From: Beroe forskalii
Lineage: Eukaryota; Ctenophora; Nuda; Beroida; Beroidae
Length of the DNA: 64,000 nucleotides
Direction: 5' to 3'
Assembly (NCBI GenBank): GCA_011033025.1
Contig: WFMF01000030.1
Location: 822,193-886,192 of the forward strand
The translations under genes and the position numbers were made by a program. Below, piece by piece: positions 48,601 to 56,926 of this stretch. Position 1 is the stretch's first letter. Each line of letters starts with the position of its first letter. Under the pieces are notes generated by a model. That model worked only from the letters and a program-made list of their open reading frames with translations. It did no database searches and had not been told where the DNA came from.

Positions 48601-51600
48601 TTGCCAACCCCTTTAAACAACGAATGTAGCAAAAGGAATTTGGAATGAGAACCAAATAAAATAAAACTGTTCCACTTCTACTTGCACCTTGTAAAACGTT
48701 ATCATATCCTGTTTTTTGTATTCAGCATTTCATGTCCAAAAGTTAAAACATAACTGAATTTACGAACATTTTACGTCAAGATTATTCCCTTCACTTAGTC
48801 ACTTGCTACTGCTTTACACTCTGTCCATCATGTCCCCGATATTCTGCTTCTCTCACGTACCATCTGCTGCATTGTCAACCGGAATCATGTCAACCACACC
48901 CGGAACCATGTCAACCACACCCGGAACCATGTCAACCACACCCGGTACCATGTCAACCACACCCGGTACCATGTCAACCACACCCGGTACCATGTCAACC
49001 ACACCCGGAACCATGTCAACCATTGGTATCTCATTCTGGTCAGTAGCTCCAGCTGACCTCCTGAACTTCGTGTTTCTCATTCGCTTGATTTGCGCTGCAA
49101 TCCACTCCGAGTTGAATACAGGGTTGAGCAGGCTGTTGGCGGGTAGGATGATAACAGCTGTCACCTCAAACCATCCATCAGGCACGTACTTACGAGTATA
49201 GTTGTAGTAGGTCACTGCTCCGATGATGGTGAGCCATGAAACAGCTTGGTGCCAAGGATCAGCGCTACTTTTATCTTCAGATCATCCTCCGTGTTGCCTC
49301 CAGGCGCGTTCACTGCTCGCTGTCCCTGTATAAATACTTTAACGATGATAAGGTAGCAAAGGGAAATGCATATTACAACTGCTGCAACCGCTACTATATA
49401 GAACATCTTGTAGATTTCCAGGGGTTCCCGATACCCGAACAGATCCTGTACGCACACAGGCGACCAGCTGTAAAAGGATAGCTCTTCATGATCGAAATAT
49501 TCGGGCCGATTTGTGACAGACTTCAGGGCATCCAGTTTTTCATAAATCCCCAAATTCGAATTATTTTCATGGAAATATTGTTGAAAGAGCCTATCTACAT
49601 GGGATACGTTATTGAAATCCCAGATTATGAAGGGGTTTCCCCGTGGCAGAGTGAACTTAACTCTGAAAATATCCTGTATGGTCTCCAAAGGTACGACAGG
49701 AAGGATAGCATGTGTCAAGTTGAGAAGGAACATTACCCCAGAGAGACCTACGACCACCCTGACAGACATTCCCCGGGAGTAGGTGAACACCAGCTTGTAA
49801 GCCCGGGTCAAACTCATCAGCAGGACTGTTAGCAGGGAGCCGTGGGTGGAAAAGTTAAACGTTATTCCTAAGACCTTGCAAACCCATCCGGACCTCCAGT
49901 GGTGATCATGAATGCAATAACTTCCATAGTACCGCAAATTGGCCACAATCAAGGAGAAAAGATAAATTCCTAGCAGTGTATCGTAAAAACAAGTTTGAAA
50001 CTTAAGAATCCTGTCAACTTTAGCATGGCTTTGCTGTGTTGACCAGGATGGTTTCATCAGTTCTCTGAGAACAGAGAAGTTCATGACCAGGTTCCCAAAG
50101 CACGAGAGTACGAGGAAAACGAAGATTCCATGATTTCTGACAATGAACTCGTCCGAGGACAACGGACCTCTCGAACAGTTCGAACATTCGTCTAGGCCAT
50201 TTTCGCAATCCTTGTAGCTGTCACAGATTGAACTTGGTGAAACCCAAGATACGTCATAGTGCTGTCCCTCGCCCATGTTCACCAACCTTGCTTCCGAACA
50301 GTAGAACCTTTCTAAGCAACCTACTTCGTCCGATCTGTCATGGCAATCAAATCTTCCGTCACATACTTGCCATGTGCTCACCGCGTCCATGCTGATAGGA
50401 CAATAATAATCCAAACTTTCCGACCAACCACCTTTCAAATTATTGCAAAATTGTTCTGTTGCAAAGCCCTTGCATTCCCATGCACATATTTGTGATACCC
50501 TAGACAATACCTTCGCAGAAGAACCGAATCTGTCAAGAAAATCGTATATCACAGACATGCACTTGCTGATATAATCATGCCCTGGTAGTTTCTGGGGGTT
50601 TGGGAATGGTAAATTTTCACAGGCAGATCTGTCACAATTGCTCAAGTATTTCCCAAGATTGAGGTCCGCGTGACAGAGAAGGTACGAGGAAAAAACTAGT
50701 TTAACCTGTCTTTGATGTGAAAACGAGGGGTAATAATGAGTCGTTATGTTGCAGGAGAACTCTACGAGGTCATCGCACATCAGCTCATCAGACCTATCGA
50801 GACAATCATAGATGCCATCACACACCATGTTAAGGGTGATGCAGCCTTTTCCATCACTGCAGTAGAACACTTCTATGTCATCAGGACAGTCACATTCATC
50901 TACAAGACAGTCAGTTCTGCCGTTACAGACATCACTCGGCCTTATCATGCAGAACCAATCATCAGCCAAACACGCATCCGAAACAATCTTCTTCCCTCTC
51001 ACTTGGCACGTTGATAGACTCACTGGGAAAGGACACTCGATTTTTCCTGGAACATCGACTAGAACGTCCAGATGCTGGGTTTCGTGTACGGTGAGTTCGG
51101 TACACCTTTCGTTCGAAATAGAGTCTGAAAACACATTATTGAGGTGGAGCAATCTTTTAGAGGACATACCCCCTGATAGAAGCAGCAGAATAGTGATGAG
51201 GAAGGTTTCAGACATGTTTTCCATCACAGGGGTGGGTGTCTGAAAAATGTAGGATTTACTTATCTAGTATGTCGAATTTGCGATTAAGAGAATGTAAAAT
51301 CTGGGATTTATATCAAACTTGTGAGCTTCTAAAATGGCCTATGCAGGTACCGTTGAAAAGCAAATCACGTGAGTTCGGTAAAATGATCTAGGTCAAAAGT
51401 CACCTACTGCTCCCTTTCGGCAACTAGCGATCCCCTAATTTGAATTTTAGTGTGATACCATCTGCAAACTCCAGATCCAAGACGAAGAGCCACAACTAAC
51501 ACGATACATTTTTTCACCACAGTAAAAACCAAGATGAAAATATTATCCGATGCGTCAGCACTAAGGCGTTCACGTGACATATATCTTACGAAATTTAAAT

Positions 51601-54600
51601 ATCATGGGGTGCTTCCCTTTGGAATGGAAATTATTGTCCTTTTATCTAAATCAATTCAAGCTTTTTTGAATGCATCATCCAATGATGATAAATGATTGAG
51701 TGAGAAGGAGTTAAAGCAATTTCTCTCGAAAACGAAGATATAGGTTGGTAAAACAATCGAAATAATTTAGCAATTTCCCACTGATAACGAAAATATAGGT
51801 TGACCGTTATGAAACAGATTATTCTTGGTTATTTATCATGTTACTAGCAATGGCCCACTGACCTTCGACTGCAAAATATAATTCTCGCTGGAGCGAACAA
51901 CTGACCGATTATGAAACAGATTATTCTTGGTCATTTATCATGTTACTAGCAAGCCCGTTGGACCTACTGTGCGTGCAATCAACCAATTAAAACACTGAAT
52001 CTCTTGAAAACTTGAAATGCTTGTTCTGCCAATTGTGTTACCAGTTACTTTTATTACTTTTGATCTTAGACTCACATGCAATAACCCAGACTCATCTTTA
52101 TTGACATATAAGACACGGTGCTCTCTGAGTATATTGAAGTGTACCCCTCGACTTCGTCTTGGGATTACAGTCAATGTGTATTTCCGCAGGGAATCTAAGT
52201 GTCCTGAGACAGTAGCCGAAGCTGTGGGAATGTTCGAAGCCAAGTTAGCAAACAGCTCGACGGCTGAAGCCGAGGGGGCAGATCCCGAGGACAATGAGGA
52301 CGGAGAATTCCAAGAGGCCCCAACTGAACCTCTGGAAGATGGTGTGGAGGATGGGAATGAGGGAGGAGGGGGAGGGATGGCAGATAGTGTGGCGAACACC
52401 AGCTCCAACTCCGCTTCTGAGTCCCATGGGGAGTTGTACGAGGATTTACTGAGCAGGGCTCTGGCACAGGTTAGAAATGAGGCTTTTTTAAAATGTTTAC
52501 TTTTAGATTGTACAATAATTTACGATTGAATCATGAGTGTCATATTTTGTGTTTGTAAAAAGGTAAAACAAAGTGATCATTTAACTTAACTTTGAAATTA
52601 AATACTTACTAAGTATCCACTTACTCCACCGTAGAAGTCAGCAGACGAGGAAAGGAAGAAAGCCCTGGAAACGTTAGAGGAAGGAGAAGATATCATGATT
52701 AACAGGGACCAGGCCAGATGGGGTTAGTAACTTATTATCTAGTCTGAAAGTGTTGTATGTGATGAAATTTGGATCTGTTTTGAATACATAGCTAATAAAT
52801 GTCGTTTTTATTAATTAATTTTTATGCAATAAATTAAATTAAAATACTGAGCAATGTGAGGAACCTAAGATTTTATCTCTTTGCAGCTGCCTCAGACGCT
52901 GAACCAGGTCAGGAAGCGGTTCCGGAACAGCAGGAACACCCACTCAGACAGCGAGACCACCGAACTCTGCGGAATGGTGGAGGTCTACGCTGCCATGGAG
53001 GAACACGCTGCCATTATCAGTTAAACGAACACGCCGCCATATCAAGTGGATATTACGACAGTTCATCTCAGGACACTTCAGATCTCCTTTAACCCAGACC
53101 CCAACCTTTGCTCGGAATTGAAATATTACGATGAAGTGGTCGTGAAATGAAATATCGTTAAGATGAGATGTCAGTTACTTGCATCAGGTACAGTGCTCGA
53201 ACTTACACACCAGTCACCACCATTACCAGATATACAGATACAGTGCGCACGCCGCTAGTATCAAGTACAGTGTGCGAACTCATCATAATATGGTTCTTGA
53301 TAGTCAGTTTATTGCTAGATGATAATCCTCATTCACACAGAACTTTACCCTATTCAGTGAAAGTTTCAAGATGATCTCCGTGTGTCCGGCCACCCACCAC
53401 TTCTACTCGCATTCCTCTCCCGGCGCCTTCCACAGAGAGTTCCTCAGTGCGGTTAGGAAGGATATCAAACTCATCAGTAGCAACCTCCCAGCTGGGATAT
53501 GGGTCAGAGCCTACGAGGACAGGATTGTGAGTGTGCAGCGAAGTGCAAACCATTCTTTTCCTAGCTGTTCCATTTCTAGTGCTCCTGGCTACAATGACAT
53601 TTCACACAACCAATCATTCGATGGTTCCAGTAACATTCACTTACCCCTCTTCCAGGATCTGTTGAGTTGTTTGATTGAAGGTCCGGCAGATACGCCCTAC
53701 GAAGGCTCCCTGTTTGTGTTCGACATCCAGCTGCCTACCAGTTACAGCACCTCACCCCCTCTCATACACTACGTCAGCTATTCAGACACCAAGCTTAACC
53801 CCAATCTCTACCCCGAGGGAAAGGTTAGTAGTCAGCTACTCCACACCAAGCTCAACCCTTGGGAAGGATCCCAAAACGGACACAATAGGCGCATATCTAT
53901 GTTTTTTGGCATGAGTGTGTTGATGTTCAAGATATTTCCAATCGTAGCGTTTGTCAGGTCTGGCAAAATGCTAAAAAGGTGGGTTGTCTGGGTGTATTAA
54001 CATTCACAACGTGGTGCGAAGGTCCAGTCTGTTGGTTATGATAATATTATGCAATATATCAATCTCAGGTGTGTTTGAGTTTATTAGGGACGTGGATGGG
54101 ACGGGGCACCGAACAGTGGACCAAGACCTCCAATCTGCTGCAGCTATTTGTCTCGGTACAGAGTCTTGTGCTGAACGCGACACCGTACTACAACGAGGTG
54201 AGGAGGTTGTTTTAAGAATTATCTGATGAATCAAGTGGTTAGTTGGTTTAGGAATTATCTGATGAATCAAAAGATACCGGGTGTATTGGTATCTCGTTCC
54301 CTCCGGCACGGGTCGAAACGTACTATAACGAAGTGAGGATCCGGAGCTTGTTTTAAGAGTCTCTTTGGTTACTGTACTTTACAAATATCTGGTGAAACGA
54401 AACTATAACGGTGATTCACGGAGTGTTGTTTTAGAGTCTCTTTGGTTACGTATAACCATCACTGATGAATCTGAAACTTTAATATAGCTCCAGTATCATG
54501 ATATCACACAGATAAATAATATTCTTAAAACTAGGCAGGTTTCGAAAGTCCACGACCAAGAGAGAGATCATCTTCATATAGCACTCACTGGCGTTCGTAC

Positions 54601-55754
54601 TATATGTTTTGTTTTCCACTGCTTCGGCTTTCAAAATGCTTGGCCACGCTGGGACTTAAAGTAATAATTTTTTATCTTTTACAGGCGGGTTTCAACAAAT
54701 ACCGTGAAACACAGAGTGGAGAAACAAACGCCAAGCTCTACAATGAGAATCATCCGTTTTTATGGAGTCTATAGTTTGTTTTCTTTAAACTTTTCAAAAT
54801 GTTTGGCCACTGGACCATTTTTTTTAAGGAAGTATTCTACATGGACCTACTGAGTATGATTTGATAAAACCTTTTGTTGTTTATAGCAGCGGCTGCGTTA
54901 GCCGTAAACACCCGTTTTTATGGGTCTTGAGGATTGCTCTTTATGATTCACTTTAGGTGACCATTATTTCTAAGGAAATTCACAGAATACGCTATGCTAT
55001 AAAACCTTTTGTTTCGTTTGAGCACGTTGTTTCGATGTACAACAACGCCCACCAGTCCTTCGAACAAGAGATCAAATCCTACTATACCGTGAACATCCCT
55101 AAAACTATTGACCGATACAACAGATTCATCCAGTGTGAGTTTTGCTATTTACCAGCTACAAGTAAATAATACCATTTCCTTGGCACAGTCTTCAGTCAGA
55201 CATGCGCTACTCCTAGGTGCATAATGGGCCGTAATGGTTGCCAATTTCTAAACCCCAACTAATAGAGAGTTCAATTTCTATGCCAACAAATAATTTCCTA
55301 GGTGCGTGTACGCGCCGCGCGAGCCAAACAGGGATATACGCAAACAAATAATGTGAAATGATATGAATCTTTTACTTGATTCTGCAGCCATGATTAATGA
55401 ATCTCATGTCCAGGTTCGCAAGAGAACGCCCCACTGGAGGGAACACCCCAGCCCACCTTTCCCCAACCAACCTTCCCCCTGCTCCCCTTATCGCGAGGGG
55501 TTATTCCCTGCATCCAGCGTGCCCTCAACCCCCTCCACATCATCACTGCTGCGGAGCGCATCTACGGGGCGGAGCCCCCTTCTCAAGTTGCGGATTCTAG
55601 AGAAGTGGAAACCTCCTCTAACGAAGAGAAAACACCCTCCAACGAAGAGAAAACACCCTCAAACGAAGTGGGAACCTCCTCTACCATGAAGGAATTCCCT
55701 CATTCGTCAGGGATTGCTGAAGAAAGGTTCATAGCTGCTACATCCGGCGATTGA
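23157..55754 (+). CDS. UBE2O: UBE2O, (E3-independent) E2 ubiquitin-conjugating enzyme, whole gene
   Basis: UBE2O is a large hybrid E2/E3 that ubiquitinates orphaned and basic substrates. The order of motifs follows the family: N-terminal SH3-like conserved region (VKLVGTNSHL, VVYGSWLGYILELQ, GLKNGAR), acidic linker, second conserved region (WCSKITPKGP, EEEDVSVYSLEYN, VQWTDGVITTITPDKC), acidic region, UBC domain, and a C-terminal FPLLPLSRGVI motif. Exons I can place: 23157-23231, 23998-24093, 24440-24633, 24747-25043, 25242-25351, 25519-25606, ~25762-25869, ~26473-26544, 26723-26782, 26900-27036, 27292-27333, 27638-27699, 34635-34722, 34901-35005, 35319-35405, 38532-38669, 47547-47732, 52190-52469, 52635-52722, one uncertain near 52888-53090, 53358-53526, 53656-53823, 54069-54197, 54685-54747, 54957-55134 and 55414-55754. 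Phases match at nearly all junctions. Four other genes lie in its introns. The start could also be the upstream methionine at 22988. Confidence 0.92.
27971..31153 (-). CDS. SLC22-like organic ion transporter, three exons, nested in a UBE2O intron
   Basis: Exons on the minus strand: 31153-30685 (start METLNPNEARST, a hydrophilic ~130-residue N-terminus, then the first membrane helix VLIIVLFLSYGLC), about 29437-29292 (SLAIEWGLFCED, the conserved region of the extracellular loop) and 29121-27971. The last exon has DKYGRKTV (MFS motif A), LPESPRFLI (SLC22 motif), and the remaining helices, ending in a charged tail. The exon 2-3 junction is phase-consistent (GCA-G/GT). The exon 1-2 junction is not, so either the exon 2 acceptor differs or a small exon is missing. 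The gene lies wholly inside UBE2O intron 12. Substrate unknown. The first exon is unusually long for this family. Confidence 0.82.
29798..29978. repeat. 181-bp hairpin in the transporter intron
   Basis: TTACAACAAATTAAAACACAA at the left is matched by its complement at 29958-29978, and the arms pair for about 80 bp with two or three mismatches around an ACATGCTACATGT loop. It is a fold-back element without coding capacity. Confidence 0.85.
31200..32480. other. no gene recognised (UBE2O intron 12)
   Basis: AT-rich intronic sequence upstream of the transporter start. A GC patch at 32168-32225 (GCGCGC repeats) resembles that at 10190. No open frame of interest. Confidence 0.4.
32482..33148. repeat. 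tandem duplication of a ~330-bp unit
   Basis: TCAAGTTAGAAGTGGGTT...GATGAAAATGCG is repeated from about 32814. Both units contain GTTACGTTGCACCCCTACC or its variant and end near GTACGTACAAC/GTACGTCCAAC. Units are about 90% alike by eye and non-coding. Confidence 0.85.
33178..34860. repeat. segmental duplication, copy B (contains UBE2O exon 13)
   Basis: Same sequence as 1055-3330 with the ~500-bp gap described there. Here it lies in its functional setting, running from UBE2O intron 12 through exon 13 into intron 13. Confidence 0.9.
34635..35405 (+). CDS. UBE2O: UBE2O exons 13-15: second conserved region
   Basis: Exon 13 (34635-34722) completes the glycine codon split by the exon 12 donor and reads WCSKITPKGPIEVRGQYLVE. 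Exon 14 (34901-35005) reads VLWEDGSKEDVPCTELN and ends HMPGYFVNK. Exon 15 (35319-35405) reads IGHVDEFAVVSS and ends VHWLEADQ. All junctions are phase-consistent. The exon 12-13 intron is almost 7 kb and contains the SLC22-like gene on the other strand plus segmental duplication copy B. Confidence 0.92.
34994..35089. repeat. three 32-bp units across the UBE2O exon 14 donor
   Basis: TTCGTTAACAAGGTACTGG starts at 34994, 35026 and 35058. The first unit contains the end of exon 14 and its donor AAG/GTACTGG (35005/35006). The other two carry the same potential donor intact. Later units use the same frame of reading for only a few codons before a TAA. Confidence 0.9.
36320..37378 (+). CDS. class A (rhodopsin-type) GPCR, single exon, nested in UBE2O intron 15
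   Basis: 352 residues with seven hydrophobic helices. It has GNCFLLQAI in TM1, IENLAVYDILN in TM2, a cysteine before TM3 (VEFCIGQ), and NWINPIIYLATN in TM7, which is the NPxxY motif. The E/DRY position is LNKMYRCLYPL, so the usual acidic-Arg pair is replaced. The tail is basic (GERRKGGRNQ). The gene has the same strand as UBE2O but lies entirely within its intron. The ligand cannot be inferred. Confidence 0.87.
   Translation: MTTALTEGNPLDIFVRKVARSIEIDSGDCSEGHDIATGSLVAIQIWCTVSFVLGVSGNCFLLQAIIRHQALKMDKMSVWIIENLAVYDILNCIFVILPTTIVYYNYPSWLLGVEFCIGQAIFLYVFMAGNIMLIVLLSLNKMYRCLYPLRTLSPSLKQKMIVCLGAVGWSLLTAVWEGFMFLMEGRVEYNPALAACEVASPAGDISIGELAVTIAANVIFAGLPTIILIVSNVVLIGIAVKKSNSGVKKKNIVIVVLVTGFFMLSVLPLFVEQCYMMGRSVRFEAGAWCVGFLMNWINPIIYLATNKMYRNHATQWIGERRKGGRNQLSKARSGLGAGQRVNSLERSERSVP
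37380..38235. other. no gene recognised (UBE2O intron 15)
   Basis: Unique AT-rich intronic sequence between the nested receptor and the duplicated exon start. I see nothing else in it. Confidence 0.4.
38236..38274 (+). pseudogene. UBE2O: truncated upstream copy of the UBE2O exon 16 start
   Basis: 39 bases differing from 38532-38570 at one position, preceded by a working-looking CCACAG acceptor. After SLEYN the copy runs straight into TGA. If spliced in, it would end the UBE2O frame at once. Confidence 0.88.
38276..38510. repeat. minisatellite of TCACGTGA (E-box) and TGACGTCA (CRE) motifs
   Basis: I count twelve CACGTG cores in about 230 bp, in units of roughly 20 bp such as AATGTCACGTGATGTCAC. 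At least two units read CACGTGACGTCAC, adding CRE palindromes. Several match the GTCACGTGAC form known as a TFEB/CLEAR-type site in vertebrates; whether it is bound here is inference. It lies between the two exon 16 starts. Confidence 0.88.
38532..38669 (+). CDS. UBE2O: UBE2O exon 16
   Basis: 46 codons beginning EEEDVSVYSLEYNRKFDF and ending IIFVTETGK, phase 0 on both sides. It matches the EEEDVSVY block of the family. Its first 39 bases are repeated about 296 bp upstream (38236-38274), separated by an E-box-rich minisatellite. Confidence 0.9.
39217..40053. mobile_element. 837-bp non-autonomous DNA transposon with TA target duplication
   Basis: The left end GGGGAACGATGGGGCAAATG and the right end are inverted repeats matching at 22 of 23 positions. 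TA flanks both sides (39215-39216 and 40054-40055), as in Tc1/mariner-type insertions. The inside has several AAATGGGATATCCCATTT-like palindromes. No transposase frame. It lies in UBE2O intron 16. Confidence 0.88.
40056..42320. other. no gene recognised (UBE2O intron 16)
   Basis: About 2.2 kb of intronic sequence with no supported gene. A C-rich stretch near 41730-41790 is simple sequence. Upstream open frames are short and unlike known proteins. Confidence 0.4.
42321..46410 (-). CDS. LDL-receptor class A repeat GPCR, two exons, nested in UBE2O intron 16
   Basis: Exon 1 (46410-46323) is a signal peptide, MASLCRIVQLIIISS, ending in phase 1. Exon 2 (45755-42321) follows in phase (AKDKFECKLREW). 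Its ectodomain holds several LDLa-like modules, such as YLCDGKSQCDNTDADEVEC, HRFCDGFNDCPDGSDE, SKVCDLVDDCDNFEDEAQC and QKCDGTFHCLDLSDEC. Seven helices begin near KIVSWIFGILAVIF, and TM7 has NSVLNPIFYDQI (NPxxY). The DRY site is SLSLLRFF. One extra base near 45465-45475 splits the first LDLa module from the signal-exon frame; from 45374 the frame is open for 1,017 residues. Ligand unknown; the closest known layout is the LDLa-containing relaxin-type and GRL101-like receptors, without leucine-rich repeats here. Confidence 0.87.
45843..45978. repeat. hairpin in the LDLa-GPCR intron
   Basis: AGGCCCAAAATCA at the left and TGATTTTGGGCCT at the right bound two arms of about 60 bp that pair with some mismatches around TCTTCGTTATAACAAAG. 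No coding capacity. Confidence 0.8.
46411..47120. other. upstream of the LDLa-GPCR; no gene
   Basis: AT-rich spacer, probably holding the promoter of the minus-strand receptor. No motif is assigned. Confidence 0.35.
47125..47546. repeat. pyrimidine minisatellite forming the acceptor tract of UBE2O exon 17
   Basis: CTCCCTCTCTACTCCCC-type units run without break for about 400 bp up to the CCCCCAG acceptor at 47546. It is almost pure pyrimidine on the plus strand, so the exon 17 polypyrimidine tract has become a long array. Confidence 0.88.
47547..47732 (+). CDS. UBE2O: UBE2O exon 17, with an apparent one-base frameshift
   Basis: It opens in phase 0 as LLVQWTDGVITTITPDKC and continues through SSDTDYEDISEDD to SSWMTAG. 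In that frame a TGA follows at 47724-47726. In the +1 frame the end reads ESDWVTTDDSEDE, and its donor GA/GTAAGT at 47732 fits exactly the two-base phase needed by the next exon (52190). The +1 frame is closed upstream by TGA at 47686-47688, so the slip must lie between 47689 and 47724, most likely one extra base in GGCCGGAGAG. Confidence 0.88.
47733..48852. other. no gene recognised (UBE2O intron 17)
   Basis: AT-rich intron sequence. No supported feature. Confidence 0.4.
48853..51227 (-). CDS. second LDLa-repeat GPCR, single exon, nested in UBE2O intron 17
   Basis: Start MMENMSETFLITILLLLSGG is a signal peptide. LDLa-like modules include VCNGRTDCLVDECDC, MVCDGIYDCLDRSDELMC and WQVCDGRFDCHDRSDEVGC. 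Seven helices begin near NHGIFVFLVLSCFGN. The DRY site is SLTRAYKL. The 51227 frame stops at 49212 in TM6, but another frame continues with AVSWLTIIGAVTYYNY, then TM7 with NSLLNPVFNSEW (degenerate NPxxY), so one base is missing near 49240-49250. The cytoplasmic tail contains about six VDMVPGV heptads from a 21-bp minisatellite and ends VDNAADGT. A paralogue of the receptor at 42321-46410, same strand and layout. Confidence 0.87.
48883..49022. repeat. 21-bp coding minisatellite in the receptor tail
   Basis: CCATGTCAACCACACCCGG-type units repeat about seven times with almost no change except GGAACC/GGTACC. They encode the MVPGVVD heptad on the minus strand. Confidence 0.92.
51228..52189. other. 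UBE2O intron 17 remainder, with a ~45-bp direct repeat
   Basis: TTATGAAACAGATTATTCTT and the following TTTATCATGTTACTAGCAA occur at about 51808 and again at about 51910. No gene recognised. Confidence 0.55.
52190..52722 (+). CDS. UBE2O: UBE2O exons 18-19: acidic region and coiled coil
   Basis: Exon 18 (52190-52469) reads ESKCPETVAEAVGMFEAKLA, then an acidic, glycine-rich stretch, and ends YEDLLSRALAQ. Exon 19 (52635-52722) reads KSADEERKKALETLEEGEDI, likely helical, ending in phase 1. The exon after it (near 52888) is uncertain: the phase-matched frame (ASDAEPGQEAVPEQQ) runs to a stop at 53092, while a neighbouring frame (QTLNQVRKRFRNSRN) looks more like the family coiled coil. Confidence 0.8.
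53358..55754 (+). CDS. UBE2O: UBE2O exons 21-26: UBC (E2) domain and C-terminus
   Basis: The exons 53358-53526 (FLSAVRKDIKLISSNLPAGI), 53656-53823 (IEGPADTPYEGSLFVFDIQL), 54069-54197 (VCLSLLGTWMGRGTEQWTK), 54685-54747 (AGFNKYRETQSGETN), 54957-55134 and 55414-55754 form the E2 fold. The active-site cysteine is the C of VCLSLLG, immediately after the splice junction, and is intact. Exon 24 ends LYNE at 54747, but the next bases are AATCAT, not GT, so its 5' splice site is missing. The final exon keeps the family motif FPLLPLSRGVI and ends with a glutamate-rich tail containing two EEKTPSN repeats. Confidence 0.9.
55298..55350. repeat. GCGCCGCGCG-type dispersed repeat
   Basis: GTGCGTGTACGCGCCGCGCG followed by AGGGATATACGCAAAC resembles the arms at 22060-22175 and 58093-58190, in the last UBE2O intron. 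Confidence 0.55.
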
Positions 55755-56690
55755 ATCTGATCAATGGAAACTTAATACTATATTGGCCCTTATTTGACCG
55801 GCAAAATGGCTTTCAAATTGTTGATCAAAAGGCCGCTTATTCTTAAGAAGGTTAGGGGGGTTAAATTTGGGCCAATTGAATTTAAGGCCCATTAATTTGG
55901 GTCAAGTGAAATTTTTACTACTTTGCCTTCAAGTTCACAGCATCTAATTACGTTGAATGTTAGATTGGATCGTAGGATCTGTACTGTGTCTTTGATAATT
56001 GATCCAATTCATTGAGTATAAATGGGTTTTGATGGTTATTTGACAATATTTCAGAGTGCAAAATTCTCGATAATATTGGTAATGATAATGGTCCAAATAT
56101 AATCTGGTTTTTGTCCACTGGGCCGGTTCAAAAAGGTCGGTTGAATAAAGGCCAATAGCTATAAGGTAATTAACATAGTTGCCCCTGCAGAATCCAGTGT
56201 GAAAATGACTTAAAAAGTGTTTTTTAATTTCAATTAGTATTGGGAGTAGTAGTTTATCTGGAGATCTATATGCGGCCACAATTTCACTAATTTTGGTTGA
56301 TTGAGATTGAAAGTGACAGTTCAAAGTTTGCGACATAATACGTTTTTCCATATTTATGGCGGGAAATTGAGAATTCAGGATAGTTTCGAAAATCATTTTA
56401 TCATAGTAGTTTGTGAAGAAGTTTCACCGCTATTAAGAAAAGAATCAAGTGAATAATGATAGTTGCAATTTTAGAAATGGCAGGAGCTTTCCTCACTTTA
56501 TCTTTTTAGTGTATTTCGCTTATATTTCTCGTCTGCAATGTCCCCTGCATGTTACGAGGACCGAAGTTTTAAATTTCAATGACTGATGGGTTGTATATAT
56601 TTGTTTTGCTTTTGTACAAATTGAACTGATTTACAATTTATGTTTTATCATTAATTGCAATTTTCCATTTAATTGTTTGTTCGGCTGGTG
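55755..56690. other. 3' flank of UBE2O, no gene
   Basis: AT-rich non-coding sequence. Nothing further seen. Confidence 0.4.
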
Positions 56691-56691
56691 C

Positions 56692-56926
56692 GCGGACAAA
56701 GCACCAACCGGACAAAACACCACCTTAGAAATAGAAATAGACTTAGAGGTAGAGGACAAATTGAGCGAAAGGGTCGCTCGACGCTCGTGCGACTGCGTAA
56801 TCCTGTGACACAATTTTACGGTTAGGGCGCATGGTTGGGGTCCGCAGTCCGCACGAGCGTTCCCAACGCGCAATTTCCGCTCTAACTTCTAAGGTGGTGG
56901 GTGTTATGTCCGAGTGGTGTCATGTC
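56692..56926. mobile_element. MITE-like element with ~24-bp inverted ends
   Basis: GGACAAAACACCACCTTAGA on the left faces TCTAAGGTGGTGGGTGTTATGTCC-like sequence on the right, with a few mismatches. The interior is GC-rich with GCTCGTGCGACTGCG and CGCAGTCCGCACGAGC as an internal inverted pair. No open frame. Confidence 0.65.

Noticed and set aside
48803-49201. Plus-strand frame with TPGTMST repeats
   Set aside because: It is the antisense of the receptor-tail minisatellite; the minus-strand frame continues TM6-TM7 of the receptor.
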